DNA of 64,000 nt from CAVZBW01 sp963773635 (GCA_963773635.1 CAVZBW010000005.1:1984001-2048000), one strand, 5' to 3'. Positions 1 to 8,433 are shown, counted from the first letter of the stretch. The notes: generated by a model not told the origin, from the letters alone. Program-made: numbers and translations.

Positions 1-989
1 GGGGCGAGGTCGTGCTCGTGGGCGATGCGCACGACGCCGTCCATGGTGGACCGATCCTCCTCGGTCGCCAGCTCCCTGGCCACCGACCACAGCATCGCAA
101 AGCGAGGGTCGCCGGATCCGTAGACGGCCAGCGAGTGGCCGAAGCCCGGGACGAGTCCTTGCCATCGCAGGGCACGATCGATCGCCTCGGCCGGCCCCCT
201 TTGGTGCGCCTCGCGCAGGACGGCGTACGCGAGGGGGGCGGCGCCGCCGTGCAAGGGTCCGGCCATCGCGCCGAGGCCCGACAGCACGGCGTCGTAGAGG
301 CTGGCCCGGGTCGACGCGGCAAGCCGCACCGCCATGGTCGACGTCGCGAGCTCATGATCGGCCAGGACGACGAGAGCCGTGTTGACGCCGCGGGCGATCT
401 CCGCGGTGACCGGCATGCCGCAGAGGCGCCGGGCGAGTCGTCTCGAGATCGACCCGGAGCCAGGATCGGCCACCTTGCCGCCCGGGACGAGGTCCACCAG
501 GGTGGCGATCAGGCGACGCGCCGCGGCACAGACCGCGTCGGCCTGAAGGTCGCCCCGGGTCGGGTCCCGTGCGCCGGCCATGACGACGACCCAGCGGAGG
601 AGGTCCAGTGCCTGCAGATCGGGCACCGCACCCACCTCGGCCGGCACCCAGCTCGTCCGCCGGGCCTCGGGGTCGGCCTGCCACAGCAGCTCGGCCACCC
701 GCTCGTAGGGATTCTCGAGGAGCGTGGCCAGAGGGTGGCCTCGGTAGGTGGGGCCGTCCTCGCGCAGCTGGGTGACGCTGGTCGTGATCGCGACGGAGCG
801 TCCGTCGTGCCGCCGTTCCGTCCGCGATCGTCGAGCGAGGCGCTCCACGTCGGCGACGTCGAAGAGGCTCTGCCGGCCGCCCGGGGCCGGATAGGACGGC
901 AGCAATCCTCGGCTCACGTACGCGTAGAGGGTGCTGCGCTTGATGCCCAGCCGGCGCGCCACCTCTTCGGACTCGAGGAATTGGGTCAT
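1..989 (-). CDS. Citrate synthase-like protein with N-terminal helix-turn-helix (partial)
   Basis: The protein starts at the ATG complementary to 987-989 and runs off the left edge, so about 329 residues are visible. Residues 1-50 are a MerR/excisionase-like winged helix (EEVARRLGIKRSTLYAYVSRG, then GGRQSLFDVADVERL), a DNA-recognition fold not found in ordinary citrate synthases. The rest is citrate synthase, with the two catalytic-His motifs GPLHGGAAPLAYAV and GFGHSVYGSGDPR. The third catalytic residue (Asp/Glu of the NV(D/E)FY motif) lies beyond the edge. It is divergent from a second citrate synthase across a 132 bp spacer that contains an inverted repeat. Such pairs are known in actinobacteria (e.g. 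Streptomyces). The head domain suggests it may act partly or wholly as a regulator; that part is inference. Confidence 0.85.
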   Translation of the reverse strand, partial: MTQFLESEEVARRLGIKRSTLYAYVSRGLLPSYPAPGGRQSLFDVADVERLARRSRTERRHDGRSVAITTSVTQLREDGPTYRGHPLATLLENPYERVAELLWQADPEARRTSWVPAEVGAVPDLQALDLLRWVVVMAGARDPTRGDLQADAVCAAARRLIATLVDLVPGGKVADPGSGSISRRLARRLCGMPVTAEIARGVNTALVVLADHELATSTMAVRLAASTRASLYDAVLSGLGAMAGPLHGGAAPLAYAVLREAHQRGPAEAIDRALRWQGLVPGFGHSLAVYGSGDPRFAMLWSVARELATEEDRSTMDGVVRIAHEHDLA

Positions 990-1000
990 TACCCATCTTA

Positions 1001-1026
1001 TGTTGACTTGATCAACGTTTACAACA
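1001..1026. promoter_or_regulatory. Inverted repeat (candidate operator) between divergent citrate synthase genes
   Basis: The 132 bp spacer between the two divergent citrate synthase genes contains GTTGACTTGATCAAC at 1002-1016 (arms GTTGA and TCAAC, 5 bp spacing), overlapping the perfect palindrome TTGATCAA at 1008-1015 and followed by a further ACAACA arm. The position upstream of both start codons and the DNA-binding head on one product make an autoregulatory operator plausible. No regulator binding is proven by the sequence. Confidence 0.45.
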
Positions 1027-1121
1027 TGTGCGCATCCCGTCCATGATGGAAGGGACGAAAGAAGAGACGAAGCCCACATGGCGCGACGGCGGGGCCGTCG
1101 TCAAAGGACCGAGAGGTGCCC

Positions 1122-2342
1122 ATGTCCGCAAACAGCGAGCCGGCAACGGCAGGATCGACCGAGCGAGAGACAGCCGACGAGCGTCTCCCGGTGGCGCCCC
1201 GAGGCCTCGAGGGCGTCGTGGTGGCCGATACCACCGTCGGCGACGTCCGAGGCAAGGAGGGCTTCTACCACTACCGGGAGTACTCCGCGATCGATCTGGC
1301 CCGTGGGAGGTCGTTCGAGGATGTCGCGCACCTGCTCATCCGGGGCCGCCTCCCGGAGCCAGGCGAGTCGACTCGCTTTGCGGGCGACCTCGCCGACCAG
1401 CGTCACGCTCCCGGCGGGGTGACGGAGATCGTTGCGAGGCTCTCGATTCTCGGCGGGCCGATGGACACGCTGCGCACGGCCATCTCGGCACTCGGCACCC
1501 AGCTCAAGTGGCAGCCCGTCCTCGATCTCGACGACGCCTCCCTGCAGGAGCAGGTGGCTCGACTGATCGCCGTGGCTCCGACGATGCTGGCGGCCGGGCA
1601 CCGGACCAGCCGGGGCCTCGACCCGGTGCCGCCGCGCACCGACCTCGGCCACGCGGCCAACTACCTGTGGATGCTGAGCGGTTCCGAGCCGTCGGCGGAG
1701 CACGCCCGAGCGCTCGAGCAGTACCTGATCGTCGCGATCGACCACGGCTTTAACGCCTCGACTTTTGCGGCGAGGGTCATCGCCTCGACCGGCGCCGACC
1801 TGGCCTCGGCGATCTGCGGGGCGGTCGGGGCACTGGCCGGCCCGCTCCACGGGGGGGCGCCCGGACGCGCCCTCGACATGCTCGACGAGGTGCGCCCAAA
1901 CGGCGACGCGGGCGAGTGGGTACGCCAAGCGGTCGGGCGCGGCGACCGCATCATGGGCTTTGGTCACCGGGTCTACAAGACGGACGATCCCCGCGCCGTC
2001 TTTCTGAGGGAGGTCGCCCAGGGACTCGACGGACCGCTGGCCACCGAGGCGGCAGAGGTGGAACGGGCGGTCGTCGATACGCTCCGGGAGCTGAAGCCGG
2101 GTCGGAGCCTCTACGCCAACGTCGAGTTCTACGCGGGGATCGTGATGGCGAGCAGTGGGGTGCCGAGAGAGCTGTTCACCCCGACGTTCGCCATCGCCCG
2201 GCTCGTCGGGTGGTGCGCACACGTGCTGGAGCAGCGAGCAGACAACCGCTTGATCCGACCCCTCGCCCGCTACGTCGGTCCGCCGCCGCCCGTGCCGGTG
2301 CCTCCGGCCGGTCCCGGTCCCGTCCCGGCGTCCGAGGCCTGA
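1122..2342 (+). CDS. Citrate synthase (2-methylcitrate synthase/CitA type)
   Basis: A 406-residue citrate synthase that condenses acetyl-CoA (or propionyl-CoA) with oxaloacetate. Motifs visible are GPLHGGAPGRALDML (first catalytic His), GFGHRVYKTDDPRA (second catalytic His) and LYANVEFYAGIVM, where the third catalytic acid is Glu rather than the textbook Asp. As I recall the family, Glu also occurs in actinobacterial CitA-like enzymes, so this is not taken as inactivation. The ATG at 1122 is preferred over the in-frame GTG at 1116 because GAGAGG lies just upstream of it. A proline-rich tail (PPPPVPVPPAGPGPVP) ends the protein. Citrate versus methylcitrate specificity cannot be decided from sequence; no prpB or prpD is visible here. 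Confidence 0.9.
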   Translation: MSANSEPATAGSTERETADERLPVAPRGLEGVVVADTTVGDVRGKEGFYHYREYSAIDLARGRSFEDVAHLLIRGRLPEPGESTRFAGDLADQRHAPGGVTEIVARLSILGGPMDTLRTAISALGTQLKWQPVLDLDDASLQEQVARLIAVAPTMLAAGHRTSRGLDPVPPRTDLGHAANYLWMLSGSEPSAEHARALEQYLIVAIDHGFNASTFAARVIASTGADLASAICGAVGALAGPLHGGAPGRALDMLDEVRPNGDAGEWVRQAVGRGDRIMGFGHRVYKTDDPRAVFLREVAQGLDGPLATEAAEVERAVVDTLRELKPGRSLYANVEFYAGIVMASSGVPRELFTPTFAIARLVGWCAHVLEQRADNRLIRPLARYVGPPPPVPVPPAGPGPVPASEA

Positions 2343-2373
2343 GGCCTGAGGCGCCGATCGACCACCGTGGCGC

Positions 2374-3801
2374 TCAGGCCGACTGGCGGCGCTTGCGCAG
2401 GAAGCTCACAAACTCGACGCCCTCGCGGAGACGTCGCTTCATCACGTCGCTGCTGCGCAGCATCTCTGCCGAGATCTCGGCGATCTTGCCGGCCCGGAAG
2501 TAGAACTTTCGGTAGAAGACGTCGACCGAGTCGAAGATCTCCGTCCGGTTCAGGTTGGGGTAGGAAAGGGCGGCGGTCTGGACTCCGTGCTGGTCCACCA
2601 GGGACGCGTCGTCCTCGGGAAGCCAGCCGTTTTCTAACGCCTGTTGGTACAGGGCGGTACCGGGGTACGGCGCCGCAATCGAGACCTGGAGCGTGTGGGG
2701 GTTGATGTCCCGCGCGAAGCGGATGGTCTCTTGGATCGTCTCCTTGGTCTCGCCCGGCAGCCCGACGATGAAGGTGCCGTGGATGGTGATCCCGAGGTCC
2801 CGGCAGTCCTTGGCGAACTGGCGGGCCCGCTCGACCTTCACGCCCTTCTTGATGTTGGTCAGGATCTGCTGGTTGCCCGACTCGAAGCCGACCAGCAGCA
2901 GGCGGAGGCCGTTGTCCCGCAGCACCTTGAGCGTGTCGTAGGGGACGTTGGCCTTGGCGTTGCAGGACCACTCGAGTCCGAGGCGGCCCATGCCCCGCGC
3001 AACCTCCTCGGCCCGCTCACGGCTGTCCGTGAAGGTGTCGTCGTCGAAGAACACCTCCTTGACCTGCGGAAGATCGTTGCGGATGATCTCCATCTCCCCC
3101 AGCACGTGCTCGACGCTGCGGGTCCGGTAACGGTGCCCGCCCACGGTCTGCGGCCAGAGACAGAAGGTGCACTGCGACCGGCACCCACGGCCCGTGTAGA
3201 GCGACAGGTAGGGGTGCTTGAGGTAGCCGATGAAGTAGTCCTCCACCCGCAGGTCGCGCTTGTAGACCTCCGTGACGTAGGGCAGCTCGTCCATGTTCTC
3301 GAGGACCGCCCGGTCGGGGGTGTGTGCCACGACGCCGCGCCCATCCCGGTAGGTGATCCCGTCCACCTGGTCGAGCGGTCGGCCCTTGGCGATGTCGAGG
3401 ACGGTGAAGTCGTACTCCTCGCGCGCCACGAAGTCGATGGCCGACGAGGCGAGCAGGGACTCCTCGGGCTCGACGGCCACCTTGGCCCCGACGAAGCCGA
3501 CGAGGAGATCGGGGTTGGCGCCCTTGAGCGCCTCCGCCACCTTGACGTCGCCGGGAAACGAGGGCGAGCTCGTGTGCAGGACCACGAGCTCGTAGTCCTT
3601 GGCCATGGGCACGACGTCCTCGAGCTCGAGCCCGGCGGGTGGGGCATCCACCAGCTTGCTGCCCGGCACCAGGGCGGCCAGCTGGGCCAGCCACGTCGGG
3701 TACCAAAAGGAGCGGATCTCGCGCTTGGCCTGGTAGCGGGAGCCAGCCCCACCGTCAAAGCCCTCGTAGGACGGGGGATGGAGGAACAGCGTGCGCAGCA
3801 T
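2374..3801 (-). CDS. hpnJ: HpnJ-like B12-binding-domain radical SAM protein (hopanoid side-chain modification)
   Basis: A 475-residue protein. The N-terminal 150 residues resemble a cobalamin-binding-type domain, followed by a radical SAM core with the cluster motif C207-x3-C211-x2-C214 in GRGCRSQCTFC. The N-terminus (TLFLHPPSYEGFDGGAGSRY, SFWYPTWLAQ) matches my memory of the HpnJ family, and the length fits its roughly 470 residues. In alphaproteobacteria HpnJ is linked to cyclitol-ether formation on bacteriohopanetetrol. It is the second gene of a tight operon, starting 2 bp after the stop of the glycosyltransferase gene. No other hpn gene or squalene-hopene cyclase is in the window, so the exact substrate is open. 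Confidence 0.75.
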   Translation of the reverse strand: MLRTLFLHPPSYEGFDGGAGSRYQAKREIRSFWYPTWLAQLAALVPGSKLVDAPPAGLELEDVVPMAKDYELVVLHTSSPSFPGDVKVAEALKGANPDLLVGFVGAKVAVEPEESLLASSAIDFVAREEYDFTVLDIAKGRPLDQVDGITYRDGRGVVAHTPDRAVLENMDELPYVTEVYKRDLRVEDYFIGYLKHPYLSLYTGRGCRSQCTFCLWPQTVGGHRYRTRSVEHVLGEMEIIRNDLPQVKEVFFDDDTFTDSRERAEEVARGMGRLGLEWSCNAKANVPYDTLKVLRDNGLRLLLVGFESGNQQILTNIKKGVKVERARQFAKDCRDLGITIHGTFIVGLPGETKETIQETIRFARDINPHTLQVSIAAPYPGTALYQQALENGWLPEDDASLVDQHGVQTAALSYPNLNRTEIFDSVDVFYRKFYFRAGKIAEISAEMLRSSDVMKRRLREGVEFVSFLRKRRQSA

Positions 3802-3803
3802 GG

Positions 3804-4979
3804 TCAGTGGTTCTCCTCGGGGGTTGTGACGAATCGTGTGCTCGTGTCGGGCGTGGGGCTCAGGAGCCGCTCCGCGGGGACGATGCCGACGACTGCGAGG
3901 GCCTCGGCAAACCGTTCGTCCCAGCGATCGGCGACCCGTCGGGCCGGCACCGGCGGGACGGAGCGCTGGAGGGCGAACAGGACGCTGTCGACCAGGCGTG
4001 CCGGATCCGGATCGCAGACATCGGCGTTGCCGAGCTCGAGCTCGTGCTGGATGTTGTCCCTCCCGTGCCCGGGGATCACGTCGAGCAGCATCAACGGGCG
4101 ACCGACCACGCGGGCCTCGCTGCAGGTGGTCGCACCCGGCGTCGTGACCACGAGATCCGCGGCCGCCATGAGCTTCGGGATCTGGTCGGTAAACCCGAAG
4201 GGCACGACGAGCGGCTGGCGGCTCGCCTCCTCGGCGAGCGCCTGGGCCAGCTTGGGGTTACGACCCGCGACGACCAGCACGACGACGCCCTCGTCGGCCA
4301 GGGCTCGTGCGGTCGCCGCCAGTGGCCCGAGTCCCCAACCCCCACCCATCACGAGAACGCACCGAGCGGACGGGTCGAGCCCCAGCGCGACGCGCGCGTC
4401 GTGCTGGGACGGCGCTTCGTAGAAGGCGTGCCGGACCGGGGGCGGCACGACGGCGATCGGTGCCCGCGGCGCGTAGCGGCGCACCGCAGCAGCGGCCGCG
4501 GGGGAGGTCACCATGAACAGGTCGAGACCCTCCCACACCCACAGGCGATGTGGCGAGACGTCCGTGCACAGCGCGACCGTCGCGGGCCGCTCGTACGTTC
4601 GTTTGACCGCGGTCAGCTTCGCGATGGCCGATGATCCCGTTGCAAAGGTGGACGCGAGCAGGTCTACGGGATGGTCCTCGAGGTGGCGATCGAGCACGGG
4701 TACCAGGCGGCTCGTCGCGCCCCAGTCGACTGCGCGGGCGAGGCGACTGCCCGGGCGGAAGTGCGAGAAGTGGACGCCGTCATAGAGGGTGGGCGTCGCG
4801 GTAAGCCGTCGAAAGACCCAGTCACCCACCTTGGAAGGGAGGCGCCCCAGCAACGACATGCAGTCCAGGACCTCGGTTGACCAGCCCAAACGGTCGAGAC
4901 TGCCGACGACGATCTCGGTGATCACGTGGTGACCCATGCCGAGGTCGCCGGTCAGCACCAGTGCACGTTGTCGACCCAC
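3804..4979 (-). CDS. MurG/MGDG-synthase-like glycosyltransferase
   Basis: About 391 residues with the GT-B two-Rossmann layout of the diacylglycerol glucosyl/galactosyltransferase and MurG group. It has an N-terminal glycine loop (TGDLGMGHHVITE), central GGGWGLGPL, and a C-terminal nucleotide-sugar site (TTPGATTCSEARVVGRPLML, followed by PGHGRDN). It probably transfers a sugar from a nucleotide donor to a membrane lipid. GGAGG directly abuts the ATG at 4985 but sits 6 nt upstream of the GTG at 4979, so the GTG is chosen. Coupling with the downstream HpnJ-like gene suggests a hopanoid or other polycyclic lipid acceptor, which is inference. MGDG-type glycolipid synthesis is the main alternative. 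Confidence 0.75.
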   Translation of the reverse strand: MGRQRALVLTGDLGMGHHVITEIVVGSLDRLGWSTEVLDCMSLLGRLPSKVGDWVFRRLTATPTLYDGVHFSHFRPGSRLARAVDWGATSRLVPVLDRHLEDHPVDLLASTFATGSSAIAKLTAVKRTYERPATVALCTDVSPHRLWVWEGLDLFMVTSPAAAAAVRRYAPRAPIAVVPPPVRHAFYEAPSQHDARVALGLDPSARCVLVMGGGWGLGPLAATARALADEGVVVLVVAGRNPKLAQALAEEASRQPLVVPFGFTDQIPKLMAAADLVVTTPGATTCSEARVVGRPLMLLDVIPGHGRDNIQHELELGNADVCDPDPARLVDSVLFALQRSVPPVPARRVADRWDERFAEALAVVGIVPAERLLSPTPDTSTRFVTTPEENH

Positions 4980-5039
4980 GGTCATCCTCCGCGTCTCGTC
5001 TTGCGTGACTCGGTTCCCGAGAGGAAGGCAGCACCCAAA

Positions 5040-5071
5040 TGATCACCCAAGCACCTGACGCTCGGTGATCA
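5040..5071. promoter_or_regulatory. Inverted repeat upstream of the glycosyltransferase-hpnJ operon
   Basis: Perfect 8 bp arms TGATCACC (5040-5047) and GGTGATCA (5064-5071), separated by 16 bp, lie 55-92 bp upstream of the operon start. Either an operator or a transcribed stem-loop would fit. The remaining intergenic sequence 4980-5318 contains no supportable gene. Confidence 0.35.
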
Positions 5072-5318
5072 CGAATTGCCCACCCCTAGGTGTGTTGAAC
5101 CCATCGTCTGGCGTCGAGACCCACCCTACGATGGCGGCGGCATCGCTAGCGACCCGATGCGACGATTATCTGCTCGATTTCGTCGGCTGGGACAGACTTC
5201 CGAGCACGCCGGACTCCCTGCGGTCGTCCTCGGCTTCGAAGGCCCGTTCCCGATCGAACGTTTGAACGCGTGGGGTCCCCACGATTTGCGGTTTGTGGCC
5301 GGATGACGCCTTGCACGT

Positions 5319-5933
5319 TCATCGACTCGGGGGCCAACCCTGATGATCGATCTCGTAGAGCAGGGCACGCACGGCGCCCCGTCGTGCATTGGCAGGAATG
5401 TCCACCTCGCGCACGAGGTGCATGCCCAGTCGCTCGGCGACACGGACGGAGGCCGGGTTGTCGATCTGGGGAAGGGAGCACACCCGGTCGAGTCCCAGGG
5501 TGCCAAAGGCCTCGTCGAGCGCGACGCGCGCCCCTTCGCTCGCGTAGCCCTTGCCCCACTCCGCCGGCGCAAGGCGCCAACCCACCTCGACCGCTGGCAA
5601 GATCTCCGGCAGGAAGGTCGGGACCGAGAGCCCGACGTAACCGATGATGCGACCGTCGCCCCGTAACCGTGCGACCCACAAGCCGAATTCACAGGCCGAC
5701 CAATGGGCCATCTGCGCCCCGATGAACCGCTCGGTCTCGTCGCGGGTGAAGCCTCGGCCGAAGGGGAACCTCCAAACCTCGGGCTGGGCGAAGACCCCAC
5801 AGAGCTCGTCAAGGTCACCCGGGGCAAATGCCCGTAAGGTCAGCCGAGGGGTCGCGACGTCACCAAGCGGAGCGACGACCGGTGGAGCTTGTCCTCGCGT
5901 GGGCACGGCCCCATCGTCGCGTCGCAGCACCAC
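5319..5933 (-). CDS. GNAT family N-acetyltransferase (RimJ/RimL-like)
   Basis: A 204-residue acetyltransferase using acetyl-CoA, of the RimJ/RimL/Acetyltransf_3 type. It shows TPRLTLRAFAPGDLDEL at the start of the fold, the acetyl-CoA loop region VEVGWRLAPAEWGKGYASEG (Q/RxxGxG/A-like), the NPASVRVAERLGM motif typical of the family, and a C-terminal beta strand. The first 25 residues are unconserved, so a start further inside is possible. The gene lies just upstream of tRNA-Lys on the opposite strand. The substrate (protein N-terminus, aminoglycoside or small amine) cannot be told. Confidence 0.85.
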   Translation of the reverse strand: MVLRRDDGAVPTRGQAPPVVAPLGDVATPRLTLRAFAPGDLDELCGVFAQPEVWRFPFGRGFTRDETERFIGAQMAHWSACEFGLWVARLRGDGRIIGYVGLSVPTFLPEILPAVEVGWRLAPAEWGKGYASEGARVALDEAFGTLGLDRVCSLPQIDNPASVRVAERLGMHLVREVDIPANARRGAVRALLYEIDHQGWPPSR

Positions 5934-5984
5934 CGCCCGCAGCCCGGCGCGTTCGATCTCGTCGGAGCGCTGTAGTTTCTCCTC

Positions 5985-6060
5985 GGGCCGCTAGCTCATC
6001 GGGTAGAGCAGGGGACTTTTAATCCCAAGGTGCCGGGTTCGAGCCCCGGGCGGCCCACCA
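5985..6060 (+). tRNA. tRNA-Lys (UUU anticodon), CCA encoded
   Basis: A complete 76 nt cloverleaf: acceptor arms GGGCCGC (5985-5991) and GCGGCCC (6050-6056), D stem GCTC/GAGC, anticodon loop CTTTTAA reading UUU, T stem CCGGG with loop TTCGAGC, discriminator A and encoded CCA at 6058-6060. One G-A mismatch lies at the top of the anticodon stem. It is followed within 30 bp by a decayed integrase, and a degenerate copy of its 3' half lies at about 23.3 kb, so it is the probable attachment site of an integrated element. Confidence 0.95.
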
Positions 6061-6090
6061 GCTAGAGAGCGCTTTTTGGCTGCCGCTCCC

Positions 6091-6465
6091 AATCTCGTGG
6101 TTAAGGACACCAAGACGCACCAGGAGCGCACCGTCACACTGGACGACTTCTCACTCGAGGCCTGCGACGGCAGCGTGCCGAACTCGAAGGCCGAGCCGAG
6201 GATCTCGATGGACGGTTACCAACGCCACGCCTGTTTTCACGTATGACCCCAAACGCCCGATCGGCCCCGACACGGCCAGTCGCCACGTCCGGACAGTCGC
6301 TGACAGGGCCGGCGTCGACTGCCGTCTGCACAGCCTCCGCCACTTCGCTGCGACGCAATCGGTCGGGGGTGGCCATGACGTGCGGACCGTGGCCGGGCGC
6401 CTCGGACACGCGAACGCCAGCACCACGCTCAAGGTGTGCGCCCATGCGTTGCCGGAATCATCGCA
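6091..6465 (+). pseudogene. Tyrosine recombinase (phage-type integrase) remnant
   Basis: Three reading frames must be joined to follow the homology. The first carries VVKDTKTHQERTVTLDDF, the second LRRQRAELEGRAEDLDG, and the third VFTYDPKRPIGPDTASRHV on to HSLRHFAAT, GRLGHANASTTL and CAHALPE. At least two frameshifts are therefore present. The second-Arg box (HSLRH) and LGH box are intact, but the catalytic Tyr of the usual VYAHALPE-like end is Cys (TGC instead of TAC). Only the catalytic half survives; the N-terminal core-binding part is absent. The position immediately downstream of tRNA-Lys is typical for an element that integrated there. Confidence 0.85.
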
Positions 6466-6476
6466 TGGCCGGAGTA

Positions 6477-7298
6477 CTATCCCAAGCGCTCGTAGGGGAC
6501 CCTCTCCCCCGCTTCGATCGCCACTGGCAGGCGGTTCTCCGCAGGGGGCAATGGACAGGTAGCCAGATCGGTGTACGCGCACGGCGGGTTGGTAGCCCGG
6601 TTGAAGTCCAGGACCACCGCCCCGTCGGCATCCGGCTCCTCGACCAACAGGCCTCGCACCGAGCTGTAGGTCGTCCTTCCCGAGGTGGCGTCGGTGAACA
6701 ACACCATCAGCCCTCGGGGGGTGTATCCCGGGAACGCCGTGAGCGACAGCTGGCGTCCGTTAAGTTGGAAATCGATTCGACCCGGCGATTCGTACACGTG
6801 CTCGAGGCCTTCCACGGCGGCGGCGACGCACGTGGGACGCGGCCGATCAAACTCAACGTAGTGACCGGGTACGCGCCAGCGGGAATGAGGTGGGTACGCC
6901 GGCGTGCCGTGGTAGGCGAGTCGCAGAGCACTGTTCGGGTGGCGGGGCCGCAGAATGTCGTGCCCGCCCCTCTTAGCCACCTCGAGTACCGCATCGCCCC
7001 AGCTCGCATTTACGCCGCCGCGCTCGGGGATGATCCCGAACGAGTAGCCACCCCGGACCGGCTGGCCTTCGATGACCAGCTCCTCGTCGTCTCCGAGCTC
7101 GACGATGACCCCGTCCTCGCCGGCTGACCAGATTCCGGCCGCATCGCTGAAGCTCTGGGGCGTTTCGCTCAGCCAGTGGAGGCTGGTGATGGCGAGGAAG
7201 CCGTGAGGATCGGCGAGCCAGGCTTCCACGTCGCGGTGCCACGCCTCCCACTCCTCGACGAACGTGTCAAGGTCGGCCGAGCCGGTTCGGACGCTCAT
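6477..7298 (-). CDS. DUF1684 family protein
   Basis: A 273-residue protein of the DUF1684 type, recognised by the pattern W..WH.......DPHGFLAITSLHWL, then GGVNASWGDAVLEV, ALRLAYHG, RPTCVAAAVEG, a hydrophobic core FTDATSGRTTY, and the C-terminal LDFNRATNPPCAYTDLATCPLPP (the family's FNRAYNPPCAFT-like signature). No signal peptide is visible and the molecular function of the family is not established. The start has a strong ribosome site, GAGGAGGG, 4-5 nt before the ATG. It lies convergent with and 12 bp beyond the integrase remnant, so it is either island cargo or an old chromosomal gene. Confidence 0.8.
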   Translation of the reverse strand: MSVRTGSADLDTFVEEWEAWHRDVEAWLADPHGFLAITSLHWLSETPQSFSDAAGIWSAGEDGVIVELGDDEELVIEGQPVRGGYSFGIIPERGGVNASWGDAVLEVAKRGGHDILRPRHPNSALRLAYHGTPAYPPHSRWRVPGHYVEFDRPRPTCVAAAVEGLEHVYESPGRIDFQLNGRQLSLTAFPGYTPRGLMVLFTDATSGRTTYSSVRGLLVEEPDADGAVVLDFNRATNPPCAYTDLATCPLPPAENRLPVAIEAGERVPYERLG

Positions 7299-7755
7299 GG
7301 TTCCCTCCTCGTTCGAAACTCCGCCGTACCTATCGTCGCTCGTTGCGGGCCCTTACGACATCAGGCTACCGGGGATTCGGTTTTCACGACTCTTTCGATC
7401 CGATGACTTGACTACCCTCCACAACGGTGAAGTGACCCCGACTGGATGCTCCACGCCTTGCGTACACATCGGATTCGGCGTAGAGAAGACTCGGGCGGCT
7501 GCTCTCGGTATCGGAAATTACATCCCGTATGTCAAGCCGACGGCCGGATACGAATCGGCATCAAGCCGGCCGTCGACGAACGTCAAACGGAACTCCCGAA
7601 AGCGACACCCACCTTTCTTCCCAACAGTTCCGGCGTGAAGGGCCAGAACCCTTACCCCACGGGGACCGAACCGTCGCGCTCCACCACGCCGGCGCGTAAC
7701 CCCGCATCCTCGACCACGTACAGGTACTCGACTCAACTGTATGCTCGCGTCTGCC
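7299..7755. other. Intergenic stretch, no supportable gene
   Basis: About 450 bp with noticeably more A/T than its surroundings at 7380-7580. Short open frames exist on both strands, but none has a ribosome site plus recognisable motifs. It probably contains the promoters of the two flanking divergent genes. Confidence 0.5.
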
Positions 7756-8433
7756 ATGGACGTCGTCATCGTCGGAGGTCACGGTCAGGTTGCGTTGCTC
7801 ATGGCCAAGCTCCTGAGCGGGCGGGGGGACCGTGTGCGTGGCGTGATCCGCAAGGCCGACCAGGCGCCCGATCTCGAGCGGGTGGGCGCGGAGCCGGTGA
7901 TCGCCGACTTCGTGCATGACGGCCTCGCCGACGCCGTGGCTGGGGCGGATGCCGTGGTGTTCGCCGCCGGGTCCGCGCAGGGGACCGGCGCCGAAGGCAA
8001 GCGGACCGTCGATCTCGGCGGGTCGGTCAAGCTCATCGATGCGGCCCGGGCAGGCGGGATCAACCGCTACGTGCTGATCAGCGCGATCGGCGTCCGGAAC
8101 GCTGAAGAACCGCCGCTGGTCAGGGTGCCCCTCAAGGCTGTCCGGCTGCTCTGGCCGGAGATGCGTGCCTACCTCGCGGCCAAGGCCGAGTCCGAGGACC
8201 GTTTGCGCGCCAGCGGCCTGGATTTCACCATCGTCCGCCCCGGCCGGCTCACGGACGACCCCGCCCGCGGCGAGATCTCAGCCGCACCGCACGTCCGAAC
8301 CTACGGCAAGGTGAGCCGTGGCGACGTCGCCGCCACGCTCGTCGAAACGCTGACCGCTCCCAACACGATCGGCAAGACGTTCTCGGTCATCGCCGGCGAC
8401 CGGCCGATCGCCAATGCCGTGGCCGGCCTCTGA
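7756..8433 (+). CDS. NAD(P)-binding atypical SDR (NmrA/YwnB-like)
   Basis: About 225 residues with the dinucleotide-binding motif VVIVGGHGQVALLMAKLL at the N-terminus (GGxGxxG), the VFAAGSAQGTG and VLISAIGV strands, and the YLAAKAESEDRLRASGLDFTIVRPGRLTDDP motif typical of the atypical SDR family (NAD-dependent epimerase-like, YwnB/HSCARG group). An ATG at 7741 would add five residues, but the fold begins at MDVVIVGG, so 7756 is preferred. The substrate is unknown; members act as reductases or NADPH sensors. Confidence 0.8.
   Translation: MDVVIVGGHGQVALLMAKLLSGRGDRVRGVIRKADQAPDLERVGAEPVIADFVHDGLADAVAGADAVVFAAGSAQGTGAEGKRTVDLGGSVKLIDAARAGGINRYVLISAIGVRNAEEPPLVRVPLKAVRLLWPEMRAYLAAKAESEDRLRASGLDFTIVRPGRLTDDPARGEISAAPHVRTYGKVSRGDVAATLVETLTAPNTIGKTFSVIAGDRPIANAVAGL

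Noticed and set aside
1116..1121. GTG at 1116 as the citrate synthase start
   Set aside because: The ATG at 1122 has a better placed GAGAGG and adds nothing unconserved.
2644..4422. 592-codon plus-strand open frame
   Set aside because: Antisense to the HpnJ-like and glycosyltransferase genes, no homology-like motifs.
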